Shown here piece by piece: positions 17,423 through 26,339 of a DNA stretch of 64,000 nt. How positions within the stretch are numbered: the first letter of the stretch is position 1; every line of letters begins with the position of its first letter. A model generated the notes under the pieces. That model saw only the letters and a program-made list of their open reading frames with translations. It ran no database searches and was not told the DNA's origin. Made by a program: the position numbers and the translations under genes. The DNA comes from Burkholderia ubonensis subsp. mesacidophila (GTDB lineage: Bacteria; Pseudomonadota; Gammaproteobacteria; Burkholderiales; Burkholderiaceae). Where the stretch lies: contig NZ_CP020737.1 in assembly GCF_002097715.1 (NCBI RefSeq), positions 2,542,001 through 2,606,000 on the forward strand, in the 5' to 3' direction.

Positions 17423-18043
17423 TCACGCATCGATCGGCGGCATCGGCCCCTGCCCGCGAATCCACGCCCAGTTCGCGCGCTCGGCCATTTCCTTGTCGCC
17501 GCGGCTGTCGCCATACGCGAACAGCTGCTGCGGCGGATTTTCGCCCCACCACGCGCTCAGCCGCACGACCTTCTGCGGCCCCCAGCAGTTCTCGCCGTCG
17601 AGCCGGCCGGCGAACGCGCCGCGCTCGAACGCGAGCCGCGTCGCGAGCACCGCGTCGAAGCCGGCCGTCTTCGCCCACTTCTCGAGGTACAGCGACGGCG
17701 ATGCGCTGACCAGCACGAGTTCGTGGCCGCGCGCGCGATGCTCGCGAATCCGCTCGAGCATCTCGGGCCGCACGAGCCGCGGCAGGTCCGTCTCGACGAA
17801 ACGGCGCGCGGCCGCATCCAGCGCGTCCTCGCGCATCGGTCCGAACGCGAACCACGCGAACTTCGCCTTCGCGTCGCCGCGCGAGATGCGCCCCGCCTTC
17901 ATCGCGGCGATCCACGGCAGCGCGCGCAGCCCCGCCCACGCGAAGCGCGGCGTGCCGATCGCGTGGCGGACGAAGTGGCGGAAGCTGTCGGACGTGGTGA
18001 TGGTGCCGTCGAAGTCAAACGCGGCAACGATGCGGTCGGTCAT
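17423..18043 (-). CDS. HAD-superfamily hydrolase, subfamily IB (phosphatase)
   Basis: 206 residues from ATG 18043 (MTDRIVAAFDFDGTITTSDS). Motif I DFDGT contains the nucleophilic Asp, motif II is LVLVSASPS, and motif III/IV is YGDSRGDKEM near residue 180. These place it with SerB-like subfamily IB phosphatases of about 200 aa. The substrate could be phosphoserine-like or a lysophospholipid-type phosphate. It is on the same strand as the secretion operon, 76 bp beyond its last gene. Confidence 0.85.
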   Translation of the reverse strand: MTDRIVAAFDFDGTITTSDSFRHFVRHAIGTPRFAWAGLRALPWIAAMKAGRISRGDAKAKFAWFAFGPMREDALDAAARRFVETDLPRLVRPEMLERIREHRARGHELVLVSASPSLYLEKWAKTAGFDAVLATRLAFERGAFAGRLDGENCWGPQKVVRLSAWWGENPPQQLFAYGDSRGDKEMAERANWAWIRGQGPMPPIDA

Positions 18044-18119
18044 GAAAATCGGTCGGAAAGTCGTTCGGAAGCCCCCGAAGATAACAGAGACTTCCCCGCG
18101 CACGCCGATCGCGCGCGCT

Positions 18120-18725
18120 TCACCGAAATCCGGACCGCTGCTGCCCCGGCAGATACCCGCCGAACCCGGACAGGCTCGGCGCGCTGGCCGCCGTGGCGGG
18201 CGCCGCCGATGCCGCAGCCGGCGCCGCCGCATCGGCCGGCATCGCCAGGCCCGGCGCGAGGTAAAGGAACTTCCACTTCCCGTAGGTCTCCTCGCCCTCG
18301 AAATCCGCGTATCTCCGCGGAAAGCCCGCGCGCTTGACGGTGGCCTGGTCGACGCTGCTGTAGACGCCGTAGAAGCGGTCGGCTCGCCACAGGAACATCC
18401 AGTCGGGCCGTCCGGTCAGCGGATCCGGATACGCGCGCCGCAGATGATGCAGCGGCTTCGGGAAGCGGGTGTCGTCGACCAGATCGTCGACGCTGGCCGG
18501 ATACGCGCGAGCCAGGCGGTAGTAGCGCACGATCGCCTTGCGGTACTGATCGCCGGCGAACAGCAGCTGCTTCTCCTCTTCGCGGCGCCGCTGCAGCGCC
18601 CACACGTCCAGCGCGCCCGCCAGCGCGATCGACATCAGCATCAGCGCGATCAGCAGCGCGAGCAGCACGAGCCCGCGCTGACGCGCGGCACGCGGGCGGC
18701 ACGCGGCCCGGCCGGCCGCGCTCAT
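18120..18725 (-). CDS. Atypical pseudopilin (GspK/PulG-like) of the hybrid secretion system
   Basis: 201 residues from ATG 18725, overlapping the preceding pseudopilin stop (ATGA). A basic leader ends in QRG before a hydrophobic helix (LVLLALLIALMLMSIALAGA). The glutamate usual at +5 of the mature pilin is missing, as in GspK-type tip pseudopilins. A soluble domain follows (YRKAIVRYYRLARAYPASVDDLV, DPLTGRPDW), then a Pro/Ala-rich tail. It is the last gene of the operon and probably caps the pseudopilus. Confidence 0.75.
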   Translation of the reverse strand: MSAAGRAACRPRAARQRGLVLLALLIALMLMSIALAGALDVWALQRRREEEKQLLFAGDQYRKAIVRYYRLARAYPASVDDLVDDTRFPKPLHHLRRAYPDPLTGRPDWMFLWRADRFYGVYSSVDQATVKRAGFPRRYADFEGEETYGKWKFLYLAPGLAMPADAAAPAAASAAPATAASAPSLSGFGGYLPGQQRSGFR

Positions 18726-19111
18726 CGCGCCGCTCCCGCCGCGTGCGGCGGCTCGCCCTGCGCGCCGCTCGCGGGCGCCACGTCGTAGACCCCCGGCTTG
18801 GTCTCGTCCGGCGACTCGATCACCGCCCATTTGTCGTCGCCGTTCACGGGATCGGTCGGGACCGCGCGCAGGTAATGCTTCGCGACCAGTTCGTCGAGCG
18901 TCTCCGGATACTGGCCGTTGTCGCCGAAGTACTGGTCGATCGCGTTGCGCATGACCGCGATGTTCTGCTGCCGGACCTGCTCCTTCCCGCGTTCGATGCT
19001 GTGCAGGTAGCGCGGCACCGCCAGCGTCAGGAGCAGGCCGATGATGGCCATCACGACCACGATTTCGATCAGCGTGAAGCCGCGCGGTCTGCGCATGCGA
19101 GCGGGTTTCAT
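18722..19111 (-). CDS. Type II secretion-like pseudopilin
   Basis: 129 residues from ATG 19111. The class III prepilin signal MKPARMRRPRG|FTLIEIVVVMAII has Glu at +5 and a long hydrophobic helix, followed by a short GspG-like domain (YFGDNGQYPETLDELV, VPTDPVNGDDKWAV). It should be cleaved by a prepilin peptidase, which is not encoded in this window. It overlaps the next gene by 4 bp and follows the previous pseudopilin by 9 bp. Confidence 0.85.
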   Translation of the reverse strand: MKPARMRRPRGFTLIEIVVVMAIIGLLLTLAVPRYLHSIERGKEQVRQQNIAVMRNAIDQYFGDNGQYPETLDELVAKHYLRAVPTDPVNGDDKWAVIESPDETKPGVYDVAPASGAQGEPPHAAGAAR

Positions 19112-19120
19112 GATGCGTCG

Positions 19121-19675
19121 TCACCATTGTCTGTACGGGATGCCGTTGATGCCGACGCGCACGGATTTCGACGTCACGTCGAACACGTCCTTGCCTGCCG
19201 CGTCGCTCCCGGACAATTCAGCGGACGGCACGCCGGACGCCTGATCCGGCGGCTGGCCGTACGCGCGCACGTTCCAGGTCTCCTCGGCCGGCGTATCCGG
19301 GTCGCCGGCGAAGAACGGATCGCGCGGCACGCTGCGCAGGAACATCAGCAGGCCGCCTTTGGGATCGCGCGCGTCCTTCACGCCCGTCACGAGCACGATC
19401 AGCGACGGCGGATAGCCGGACGCGTCCGCCTCTTTCTCGATCTTCCCCGCGTCGCTCGCGTCCTTGTACGCGTCGAGCGCGGTGCGGATCTCGCGCAACG
19501 CGGCGCCCAGTTCCTGCTCCTTCTGCCGCTGCACGATCAGCTCGGAAAACGGCATGATCGCGAGCGCGAGGATGCCCACGAGCGCGAGCGTGATCACCAT
19601 CTCGATCAGCGTGAAGCCGCGCCGGCCGTGACGACCGGTGCCGCCGACGCGCGTCGTGCCGTTGCGGGTGGCCAC
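19121..19675 (-). CDS. Type II secretion-like pseudopilin
   Basis: 184 residues from GTG 19675, three bases after the secretin stop. The leader ends GRRG before FTLIEMVITLALVGILALA, with Glu at +5. The soluble part is larger than in GspG (ALREIRTALDAYKDASDAG, then a DPFFAGDPDTPAEETWNVRA segment). It is probably a minor pseudopilin that primes pseudopilus assembly. The start is set by position and by the short leader length. Confidence 0.82.
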   Translation of the reverse strand: MATRNGTTRVGGTGRHGRRGFTLIEMVITLALVGILALAIMPFSELIVQRQKEQELGAALREIRTALDAYKDASDAGKIEKEADASGYPPSLIVLVTGVKDARDPKGGLLMFLRSVPRDPFFAGDPDTPAEETWNVRAYGQPPDQASGVPSAELSGSDAAGKDVFDVTSKSVRVGINGIPYRQW

Positions 19676-19678
19676 GGT

Positions 19679-22012
19679 TCAGTTCCCGTTCTGGATCGGG
19701 TGCAGCGGGTTGTCGCTCGGGATGTCGCCCGCCGGCATCTGCAGCGTCGGAGGCGGCGCCGCAGCAGCAGCCGGGGCCGCGGCGGGGGCCGAGGGTGCGG
19801 CCGGCGGCGCCACCGGCGTCACGGTGGCGCCCGGCGCCGGCTCCGCTTCGTTGCCCGTCGGTTCGGCCGCCTGCGGCGCGCCGCCTGCCGGCGCCGCTCC
19901 CTGCGCAGCCTCCGCGCCCTTCGCAGGCGCCGCAGCCGGTGCGGGCAGCGCGGGCTGCTGTCGCGAGAAACGCCCGCCGTACGGTTCCGGCGGCGGCGTC
20001 GTGCGCGGTGCGGCCGGCATCTGCCCGAACGCGCCGCTCTCCGGCGACGGCAGCGCGCGGGTCGCCGCCGCGCCCAATGCCGAAGCTGCGCTGGCGCCCG
20101 ACGTGCCGCCGCCGACGCTGCCGGGCACCGGCCGCGCCTTGGGCCTCGCCGCCGCGTCCGCTGCCGGCGTCGCCGCGGGCGCTTCCGCGTTCAGCGCGAC
20201 GGGATCGAGCCGCAGCTCGTCGGCGTGCACGTTGACGTCGGTGCCCGACCACACTTCCTGCGTGTCCGCGTCCGCCGCGACCTGCGGCCGGACGATGTGC
20301 GGCGTGATCTGCAGCACGATCTCGGTCTTCTTGTGATCGCCTTCATGATCCGAGAACAGGCGGCCGAGCAACGGCAGCTGGCCGAGGCCCGGCACCTTGT
20401 TCGCGTTGCGGCGGTCCTCGTCCGAGATCAGCCCGCCCATGATCTGGGTTTCGCCGTCCCGAAGCCGCAGGCTCGTCGACGCGCTGCGCGTGCCGATCTG
20501 GTACGCGAGCGAGCTCAGCCCCTGCGAATTGCCGCTCTGGATCGTATTGGTGATGTTGCTGACCTCGAGATTCAGCTTGATGCCGACGTCGCCGTCGCGA
20601 TAGACCTGCGGCTCCACTTCGAGCTTGATGCCGACATCCAGGTACTGGATCATCTGCGTGAACGACGGGCCGCTCGTGCTCGGCGTGCTCGAACTCGAAA
20701 TCACCGGCACCTTGTCGCCGATCATGATGCGCGCCTTCTCCTTGTTGCGCGCGCGGATGCGCGGGCTCGCGAGCAGGTTCGCATCGGTGTCCGTGAGCTT
20801 GAAATCCGCGGTGGCGGACAGGCCGCTGACATTCAGCGCATTGACCGGCAGATGGTGCAGCGCGCCCCAGGTGTTCGCCGTGCTCGGCGTCGACGCGGTG
20901 AACGTGTTGGGCCAGTTGATGCCGAGCTGCGACATCCGCTCGTGCGACACTTCCAGCACCTCGACCTCGAGCATCACCTCCGGCTCCGGCAGGTCCTGCG
21001 CGGCGATCATCTCGTCGGCGACCTTGATCATGTCCGGCGTGCCGCGAATCGTCACGGTGTTCGCGCGCTCGTCGATCACGACTTCCTTCACTTTCAGCAG
21101 GTTCTTCAGCAGCGACTGGATCTGCTTCGCGTCGACGTTCGACAGCTGGAACGTGCGCACCTTGAGCTCCTGGTATTCGAGCTCCTTCGCCGGTGTCGCC
21201 GGGTAGATGAACAGCGTGTTCGCGTTCATCTGCTTCTTGTCGAGCTGGTTCTGCAGCAGGATCATGTCGACCGTATCCTGCAGCGACGCGTTCTGCACGA
21301 AGATCGTCGTCTTCAGGTCGGCCCGCACGTCGCGGTCGAAAATCACGTTCAGTCCGGACGTGCGCGACAGCGCCTCGAACACCATCCGCACGTTCGCGTC
21401 GCGGAACTGCAGCGACACCGGCGTGCGCATGATCGACGACGCGGCGAGCTTGTCGTCGCGCTCCGCATGCTGCTGCCGGCGCTTTTCGTCGAGCTCCCGC
21501 TGCATCCGCTGCGCCATCGCATTGGCCGGGTTCTCGACCAGCACGCGATGCACGCGATCGGCCGCCTGTGCATACGAGCCGCGCTGCATCATCCGGTCGG
21601 CTTCCTGCAGGATCCCCAGATGCTTGCGGTCCTGCTCGATCATCGCGCCGAGCTTGCGGGCGCGCTCGCTGGCCGGATCGAGCTCGGTCGCCATATAGAC
21701 GGACCGGGCCGCGGCATCGAACTGGCTCTCCTGGCGCAACCGGTCGGCGTTGTCGAGGAGCTGGTTGATTTCCGCGTCGCGGTCGTGCATCGCGTCGATT
21801 TTCACCTGCGCGTTGGTCGGATCGTCGTGGAGGTTCGGCACGTGCGCGCAACCGCCGCACGCGAGCACCGCCACGGCGATCGCCAGCGCGCGTTTCGTCG
21901 CGATCCGGCTCGCCGGCATGCACCGGGAATCGAACGGGGTAACAGGCAAGAGGCGTGTCGATGGGCCGCCGCTCCCGTCGCGGCGCGCACCCTGTGTGCG
22001 TGAAGGTTTCAT
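19679..22012 (-). CDS. gspD: Secretin of the hybrid secretion system (GspD/PilQ family)
   Basis: 777 residues from ATG 22012, which directly follows the previous stop (TAAATG) and has a strong GGAAGGAAAG site. An internal ATG at 21919 would give a shorter leader. The lipobox ACGGC places the lipid anchor at Cys55 (Cys24 from the alternative start). A TPR-like helical region (about 90-140), N-domains with STN-like RTPVSLQFRDANVRMVFEALS, and the secretin core (MIQYLDVGIKLEVEPQVY to TEIVLQITPHIVRP) follow. A long Ala/Pro-rich tail (about 610-777) ends the protein. It forms the outer-membrane channel. The lipobox and tail are unlike classical GspD. Confidence 0.9.
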   Translation of the reverse strand: MKPSRTQGARRDGSGGPSTRLLPVTPFDSRCMPASRIATKRALAIAVAVLACGGCAHVPNLHDDPTNAQVKIDAMHDRDAEINQLLDNADRLRQESQFDAAARSVYMATELDPASERARKLGAMIEQDRKHLGILQEADRMMQRGSYAQAADRVHRVLVENPANAMAQRMQRELDEKRRQQHAERDDKLAASSIMRTPVSLQFRDANVRMVFEALSRTSGLNVIFDRDVRADLKTTIFVQNASLQDTVDMILLQNQLDKKQMNANTLFIYPATPAKELEYQELKVRTFQLSNVDAKQIQSLLKNLLKVKEVVIDERANTVTIRGTPDMIKVADEMIAAQDLPEPEVMLEVEVLEVSHERMSQLGINWPNTFTASTPSTANTWGALHHLPVNALNVSGLSATADFKLTDTDANLLASPRIRARNKEKARIMIGDKVPVISSSSTPSTSGPSFTQMIQYLDVGIKLEVEPQVYRDGDVGIKLNLEVSNITNTIQSGNSQGLSSLAYQIGTRSASTSLRLRDGETQIMGGLISDEDRRNANKVPGLGQLPLLGRLFSDHEGDHKKTEIVLQITPHIVRPQVAADADTQEVWSGTDVNVHADELRLDPVALNAEAPAATPAADAAARPKARPVPGSVGGGTSGASAASALGAAATRALPSPESGAFGQMPAAPRTTPPPEPYGGRFSRQQPALPAPAAAPAKGAEAAQGAAPAGGAPQAAEPTGNEAEPAPGATVTPVAPPAAPSAPAAAPAAAAAPPPTLQMPAGDIPSDNPLHPIQNGN

Positions 22013-22651
22013 TTACTTTCCTTCCTCTGGAATGGACACGACCTGCGTCTGGTTCAACGGCAGATAGGTCAGCACCACGTTCGACGCCGACACGGAGTCG
22101 ACGCGATACTGGCCATCGATCACGTCGCCGGGCGACACGATCAGCAACTGATCGCCGTTGCTGAGAAATACCTGCGGCTTGTCCGCCTTCGCATCCCGTT
22201 CGCCGACGTAGGTGAACGGCACGGGGGGCGCCGACGGCGGCGCCGGACGCGCGACGGGCGGCGGCGACGCTTCGACCGGCGGAGGCGGCAGCCACGACGA
22301 AGCGGTGAACGGATCGTTCGCCGATTCGACGGACACCGGCGCGCGCAACGCGGCGAGCTTCTCTCGCGGCGTCGCCGCGGGCGTGGGCGTATCGGCCGGT
22401 GCGCGTGGCGCCGCGGCAGCCGCGGATGCGGACGCCGCGGACGCCGCTTGCACGGGCGCTTGCGACGGCGCCGCGCGATGCCCGGTGGCCGGCCGCGCGT
22501 GCACGATGTCGCGATGCAGGCGGTCGAACGCCGCGTGCGGCGCCGGCGATGCCGCGACCAGCATCCGGTACCCGATGCCGCCGCCGACGATGCAGCACAC
22601 CGCCAGCGCGATGCGCGCGACGGCAGCGTGTTTGATGGCGAGCGGCTTCAT
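22013..22651 (-). CDS. PilP/GspC-like periplasmic linker protein
   Basis: 212 residues from ATG 22651, overlapping the upstream gene (ATGA). One N-terminal membrane segment (ARIALAVCCIVGGGIGY), a long Ala/Pro-rich linker, and a C-terminal beta domain (PFTYVGERDAKADKPQVFLS, GDVIDGQYRVDSVSASNVVL) resemble the PilP/GspC homology region that contacts the secretin. Databases may label such genes 'secretion system X' components. It links the inner-membrane platform to the secretin encoded next. Confidence 0.75.
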   Translation of the reverse strand: MKPLAIKHAAVARIALAVCCIVGGGIGYRMLVAASPAPHAAFDRLHRDIVHARPATGHRAAPSQAPVQAASAASASAAAAAPRAPADTPTPAATPREKLAALRAPVSVESANDPFTASSWLPPPPVEASPPPVARPAPPSAPPVPFTYVGERDAKADKPQVFLSNGDQLLIVSPGDVIDGQYRVDSVSASNVVLTYLPLNQTQVVSIPEEGK

Positions 22652-23214
22652 GGCTGCGCGCTCCGGTAGATGAGCTCGAAACGCACGCGCGCGTCGAGCA
22701 CGTTGCCGTTCACGGCGGGACGCTCGACGTGGATTTCCTGCAGCGCCGCATTCGGCACGTTGTTGAGCACCCGCGCGAGGAACTGGCGGATCGCGCCGTA
22801 CTGGTCCTTGACGGGCAGCAGCACCTGATAGCGCGCGAAATGCGCGCCGGCATCGGACGTCACCTGATACTCGGCGGCCCCGAGCGTCAGGTGGCTGTCG
22901 CGCGCCTGCGCGAAGATCGCCGCGATGTCGTCCGCGCTCTGCGAAAAGCGCGGGAACAGGTCGGGCAACGCGTCGAGCGCGATCGCGTCCGCCGCCGCAT
23001 GGCGCTCGCCCGCCGGACGATGGTTGTGCGTCGCCCGCGCGAGCCCCGCCGGATCCCGCATCGCGCGGGTATCGGCTTCGACGTTCGAGACGGCCGCGTA
23101 CAGGATCGCCGCCGCGCCGAGCATCAGCACGCCGGCGAGCCCCGGCAAACCGAACGCGCGCCGCAGTTCGAAACGCAGCGTGAGCAGCCTGTCGCGCAAC
23201 CGATCCGCTTTCAT
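22648..23214 (-). CDS. PilO/GspM-like inner-membrane platform protein
   Basis: 188 residues from ATG 23214, with GGAG six bases upstream and an ATGA overlap with the previous stop. There is one membrane segment (LPGLAGVLMLGAAAILYAAV) and a periplasmic ferredoxin-like domain (ADDIAAIFAQARDSHLTLG, YGAIRQFLARVLNNVPNAAL). The fold pattern fits PilO or GspM, which pair with PilN/GspL to transmit cytoplasmic ATPase action. A GTG at 23226 is a weaker alternative start. Confidence 0.72.
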   Translation of the reverse strand: MKADRLRDRLLTLRFELRRAFGLPGLAGVLMLGAAAILYAAVSNVEADTRAMRDPAGLARATHNHRPAGERHAAADAIALDALPDLFPRFSQSADDIAAIFAQARDSHLTLGAAEYQVTSDAGAHFARYQVLLPVKDQYGAIRQFLARVLNNVPNAALQEIHVERPAVNGNVLDARVRFELIYRSAQP

Positions 23215-23741
23215 GACTTTCTCCACACGGCGGTGATCTGGAAACGCACCGGCTTGCCCGGCACGTTGTTCTCGATCACGTGATCGTTGAGCACCGCTTC
23301 GCGCAGCAGCACGCTCGCCTGCAGATACTTCAGGTAGACGACCATCGCGTCGAGGTTCTTCGCCTCAGCGGTGATGCGGATCTGGCTCTGCGCCGGGTTC
23401 TGGTCGATGCCGATCAGCGCGACGTCGTGGTCCGGATAATCCTCGACGATCGCAAAGAGGTCCTGCCACGGCACCGTCAGCTCGCGCAGGATCGCCTGAC
23501 CCTGCTTCTCCGCCAGCTTCGCCGCCGGGGTCGGCGGCGGCTTCGGGATGTGCCGCTGCACGAGCGTGCGATGCCGGACGGCCTCCACCTCCGCTTGCGC
23601 GCGATCGTTTTCCGCGTACGCGTGCCACAGCCGTGCGCCGCACGCGAGCAGCAGCACGACGGCGGCGGCCAGCAGGATCATGCCGCTCGTCGCGGTGCGC
23701 ACGCGACGCCGGCCGAAGTCGATATCGACGAGCGGAATCAT
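23211..23741 (-). CDS. PilN-like inner-membrane platform protein
   Basis: 176 residues from ATG 23741 (MIPLVDIDFGRRR), overlapping the upstream stop (ATGA). A short cytoplasmic tail, one membrane helix (ATSGMILLAAAVVLLLACGARL) and a periplasmic domain (WQDLFAIVEDYPDHDVALIG, AKNLDAMVVYLKYLQ) fit PilN or the C-terminal part of GspL. In type IV pili the PilN N-terminus binds PilM, encoded immediately upstream here. Confidence 0.75.
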   Translation of the reverse strand: MIPLVDIDFGRRRVRTATSGMILLAAAVVLLLACGARLWHAYAENDRAQAEVEAVRHRTLVQRHIPKPPPTPAAKLAEKQGQAILRELTVPWQDLFAIVEDYPDHDVALIGIDQNPAQSQIRITAEAKNLDAMVVYLKYLQASVLLREAVLNDHVIENNVPGKPVRFQITAVWRKS

Positions 23742-24619
23742 TGCGCCACCTCCATCAGCCGACGCGCGAGCGACCCGTCGAGGGCCGGCTGCGGCGGGCG
23801 GATCGCCGACGCGAAACGCGCGGCGAACGGCGCGGGGTCCATGTCGATGCCGCACAGGTAGATCCGGCAGTCCTCGCGCTTCAGGCCCGCCCACGTTGCC
23901 GAGCGCTCGAACAGTTGCCCGGCGAGTTCGGCGAGCCGCGCCGCGTCGCCCACATCGCCCGGAAACAGGCGCTGCGCGTCATAGGCGGCCCAGCCGCCGC
24001 GTTCGATCATGACCGCCTGCATCAGCTCGCCGGCGACGAACAGCAGCAGCGCGTCGCCTTCGCAACTCGCCGCGATCCGGTTCAGCATCTGCGGAAGACA
24101 CGCGCGCAGGCTGCGGATGCGAATCGCACTGGCGGCGCACGCTTCGTGCAAGCCGTCGTGCAGCGCGCGCGGTATCGCGCTCGCGAACAGCGCGCGGCCG
24201 CCATGCTGCACGCAGAAGCGCACGACCAGCGCTTCACCGTCGATCCCGCAGGTGTCCGAGAAATGCGAGCGCGCGATCTCCTCGAGCTCGCGCTCGCGCA
24301 ACGTGCGGAAGTCGCCGCGCAGGATCGCGTGGTTGCACCAGAAATCGTCGAGCACGACGGATGCGCTGCGTATCGCTGGCGTTGCGGTTGGCACCGCCCC
24401 GCCCTGCTGCGCTGCGCCGGGCTCGGCGGAAAGCGCGGCGCGCAGCGCGTCGAGCACGCCCGGCTCGGTGCCGAACTGCGCGTCCGGAATCGCGACGCTG
24501 ACCGGCTCGGCCACCGGCGCTCGCTTGCGCAAATACCACCGTGTGCGCGTGCGGGCGCCGACGACGACCTCGCGGGCGCCGACGCCGATCGCAACCGGAC
24601 TATTCAACCATCGTGACAC
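23738..24619 (-). CDS. PilM/GspL-like cytoplasmic platform protein
   Basis: 293 residues from GTG 24619, overlapping the end of gspE by 20 bp. There is no membrane segment. The sequence is divergent, but it has the size, position and start of an actin-like fold (VAIGVGAREVVVGARTR), with later strands such as DALLLFVAGELMQAVMIERG. Together with the PilN-like neighbour it would form the split equivalent of GspL, the adaptor recruiting the GspE ATPase. Assignment rests largely on gene order. Confidence 0.62.
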   Translation of the reverse strand: MSRWLNSPVAIGVGAREVVVGARTRTRWYLRKRAPVAEPVSVAIPDAQFGTEPGVLDALRAALSAEPGAAQQGGAVPTATPAIRSASVVLDDFWCNHAILRGDFRTLRERELEEIARSHFSDTCGIDGEALVVRFCVQHGGRALFASAIPRALHDGLHEACAASAIRIRSLRACLPQMLNRIAASCEGDALLLFVAGELMQAVMIERGGWAAYDAQRLFPGDVGDAARLAELAGQLFERSATWAGLKREDCRIYLCGIDMDPAPFAARFASAIRPPQPALDGSLARRLMEVAQ

Positions 24620-26321
24620 GGTTGATCTCCTCGAGTGTCGTTTCGCCGCGCCTGACCAGCTCGATCGCCGCCGAGCGCAGCGTCGTCATCCCGCAGCGCA
24701 GCGCCGCCGCCTTGATGTGCCCGAGCGGCGCGCGCTCCGACAGCAGCTGCCGCAGCTCGTCGTTCATGCGCAGCGCCTCTGCGATCGCACGCCGCCCGCG
24801 ATAGCCGCTGCCGCGGCACATCGCACAGCCCGCGCCACGGCGAAACAGGTAGCCGCCGGTCGCGTCCGGGTCGATGCCGGAGCGCACGAGCGCATCGGCA
24901 TCGACCTTGTCCTCGGTCAGGCAATCCGGGCAGCACTGGCGCAACAGCCGCTGCGCGACCACGCCGTTGAGCGCGGACACGAAGCTGTACGGATCGACCT
25001 CCATGTTCGTGAAGCGGCCGATCACGTCGAACACGTTGTTCGCATGCACGGTGGTGAACACCTGGTGCCCGGTCAGCGCGGCCTGCACGGCGATCTGCGC
25101 GGTTTCCGGATCGCGGATCTCGCCGACCATGATCTTGTCCGGGTCGTGCCGCAGGATCGAGCGCAGCCCGCGCGCGAACGTCAGGCCCTTCGCTTCGTTC
25201 ACCGGAATCTGCAGGATCTCGCCGAGCTGGTATTCGACCGGGTCCTCGATCGTCACGATCTTCTCGAGGCCGTCGTTGATCTCGGTGAGGATCGCGTAGA
25301 GCGTCGTGGTCTTGCCGCTGCCGGTCGGCCCGGTGACGAGCAGCATCCCGTACGGCATCGACGCGATCGCGCGCATGAAGCGCGTGTCGGCCGGCTGGAA
25401 GCCGAGCGCCTCGAGCGTCAGGCCGCCCGCGGCCTGCGAGAGCTGGTAGCGGTCGAGAATCCGCAGCACCGCGTCCTCGCCGAACTGGTTCGGCATGATC
25501 GACACGCGGAAATCGATCTCGCGCCCCGCGTACTGCGCCTTGAAGCGCCCGTCCTGCGGCACGCGGCGCTCCGCGATGTCGAGCTCGGAAATCACCTTCA
25601 CGCGCGACAGCACCTGGTCCGCGACGTCGCGCCCGTCGATGCGGCCCACCACGGTGAGCACGCCGTCGACGCGGCACTTGATCATCAGCCCGTTCGCGCG
25701 GCATTCGAGGTGGATGTCGCTCGCGAGCATCTTGAGCGCGTCGTAGATCGTCGAGTTGAGCAGCCGCACCACCGGGCTGTCGTCGCTGCTGATGCCCTGC
25801 AGCGTCAGCGCGAGCGATGCCGGGTCGGCGGCGCACGGGATCGTATCGTCGAACGCGAGCGAGTCCATCGCGCGCACGTCCTTCTCGCGCACGGTCAGGT
25901 ACGCATTGAGGTCGCCCGCGCTCGCGAGCGCCCAGCCGTACGGCACCGCCGGCCGCGCGCGCATCCGGTGCTCGACCCAGCCGCGGGTGCGCGCATCGAG
26001 CGGATCGGCGAGCGCGAACAGCAACGCGTCGCCGCCTTCCGGATCGCGGAAGCACACGCACAGCCGCGCCGTCGCGTCGACGAACGACACCACGTCGAAA
26101 TCCGGCTCGAGCCGGTTCAGCTCGCGCATGCCGATCGGCTTCATCCGGAATTGCGCGGCGAGCTGCGTGCGCAGCTCGTCCGCGCCGAGCGACGTGCGCG
26201 CCATCAGCTCCTCGAGCGCGCGAATGCCGGAACCGTGCCGCTCGGCGAGCGCGCGCAGCGTGTCGCGCAGTTCGGCTCCCGCTTCGGGGAGGGCTTCCGA
26301 TGGTGTCGTGACGGTATCCAC
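24600..26321 (-). CDS. gspE: Type II secretion/pilus assembly ATPase GspE
   Basis: 573 residues from GTG 26319-26321, preceded by GAGGTG. The N-terminal GspE/PilB domain spans about residues 20-150. The Walker A motif GPTGSGKTT is at 331-339, an Asp box (TIEDPVEYQL) follows, then Walker B DKIMVGEIRD near 395-404 and a His box (ALTGHQVFTTVHANN). A zinc-binding tetracysteine module is present (CCPDC ... CAMC). It powers pseudopilus assembly from the cytoplasmic face of the inner membrane. Confidence 0.93.
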   Translation of the reverse strand: MDTVTTPSEALPEAGAELRDTLRALAERHGSGIRALEELMARTSLGADELRTQLAAQFRMKPIGMRELNRLEPDFDVVSFVDATARLCVCFRDPEGGDALLFALADPLDARTRGWVEHRMRARPAVPYGWALASAGDLNAYLTVREKDVRAMDSLAFDDTIPCAADPASLALTLQGISSDDSPVVRLLNSTIYDALKMLASDIHLECRANGLMIKCRVDGVLTVVGRIDGRDVADQVLSRVKVISELDIAERRVPQDGRFKAQYAGREIDFRVSIMPNQFGEDAVLRILDRYQLSQAAGGLTLEALGFQPADTRFMRAIASMPYGMLLVTGPTGSGKTTTLYAILTEINDGLEKIVTIEDPVEYQLGEILQIPVNEAKGLTFARGLRSILRHDPDKIMVGEIRDPETAQIAVQAALTGHQVFTTVHANNVFDVIGRFTNMEVDPYSFVSALNGVVAQRLLRQCCPDCLTEDKVDADALVRSGIDPDATGGYLFRRGAGCAMCRGSGYRGRRAIAEALRMNDELRQLLSERAPLGHIKAAALRCGMTTLRSAAIELVRRGETTLEEINRVTMVE

Positions 26322-26339
26322 GTGCGCACCTCAAACGGT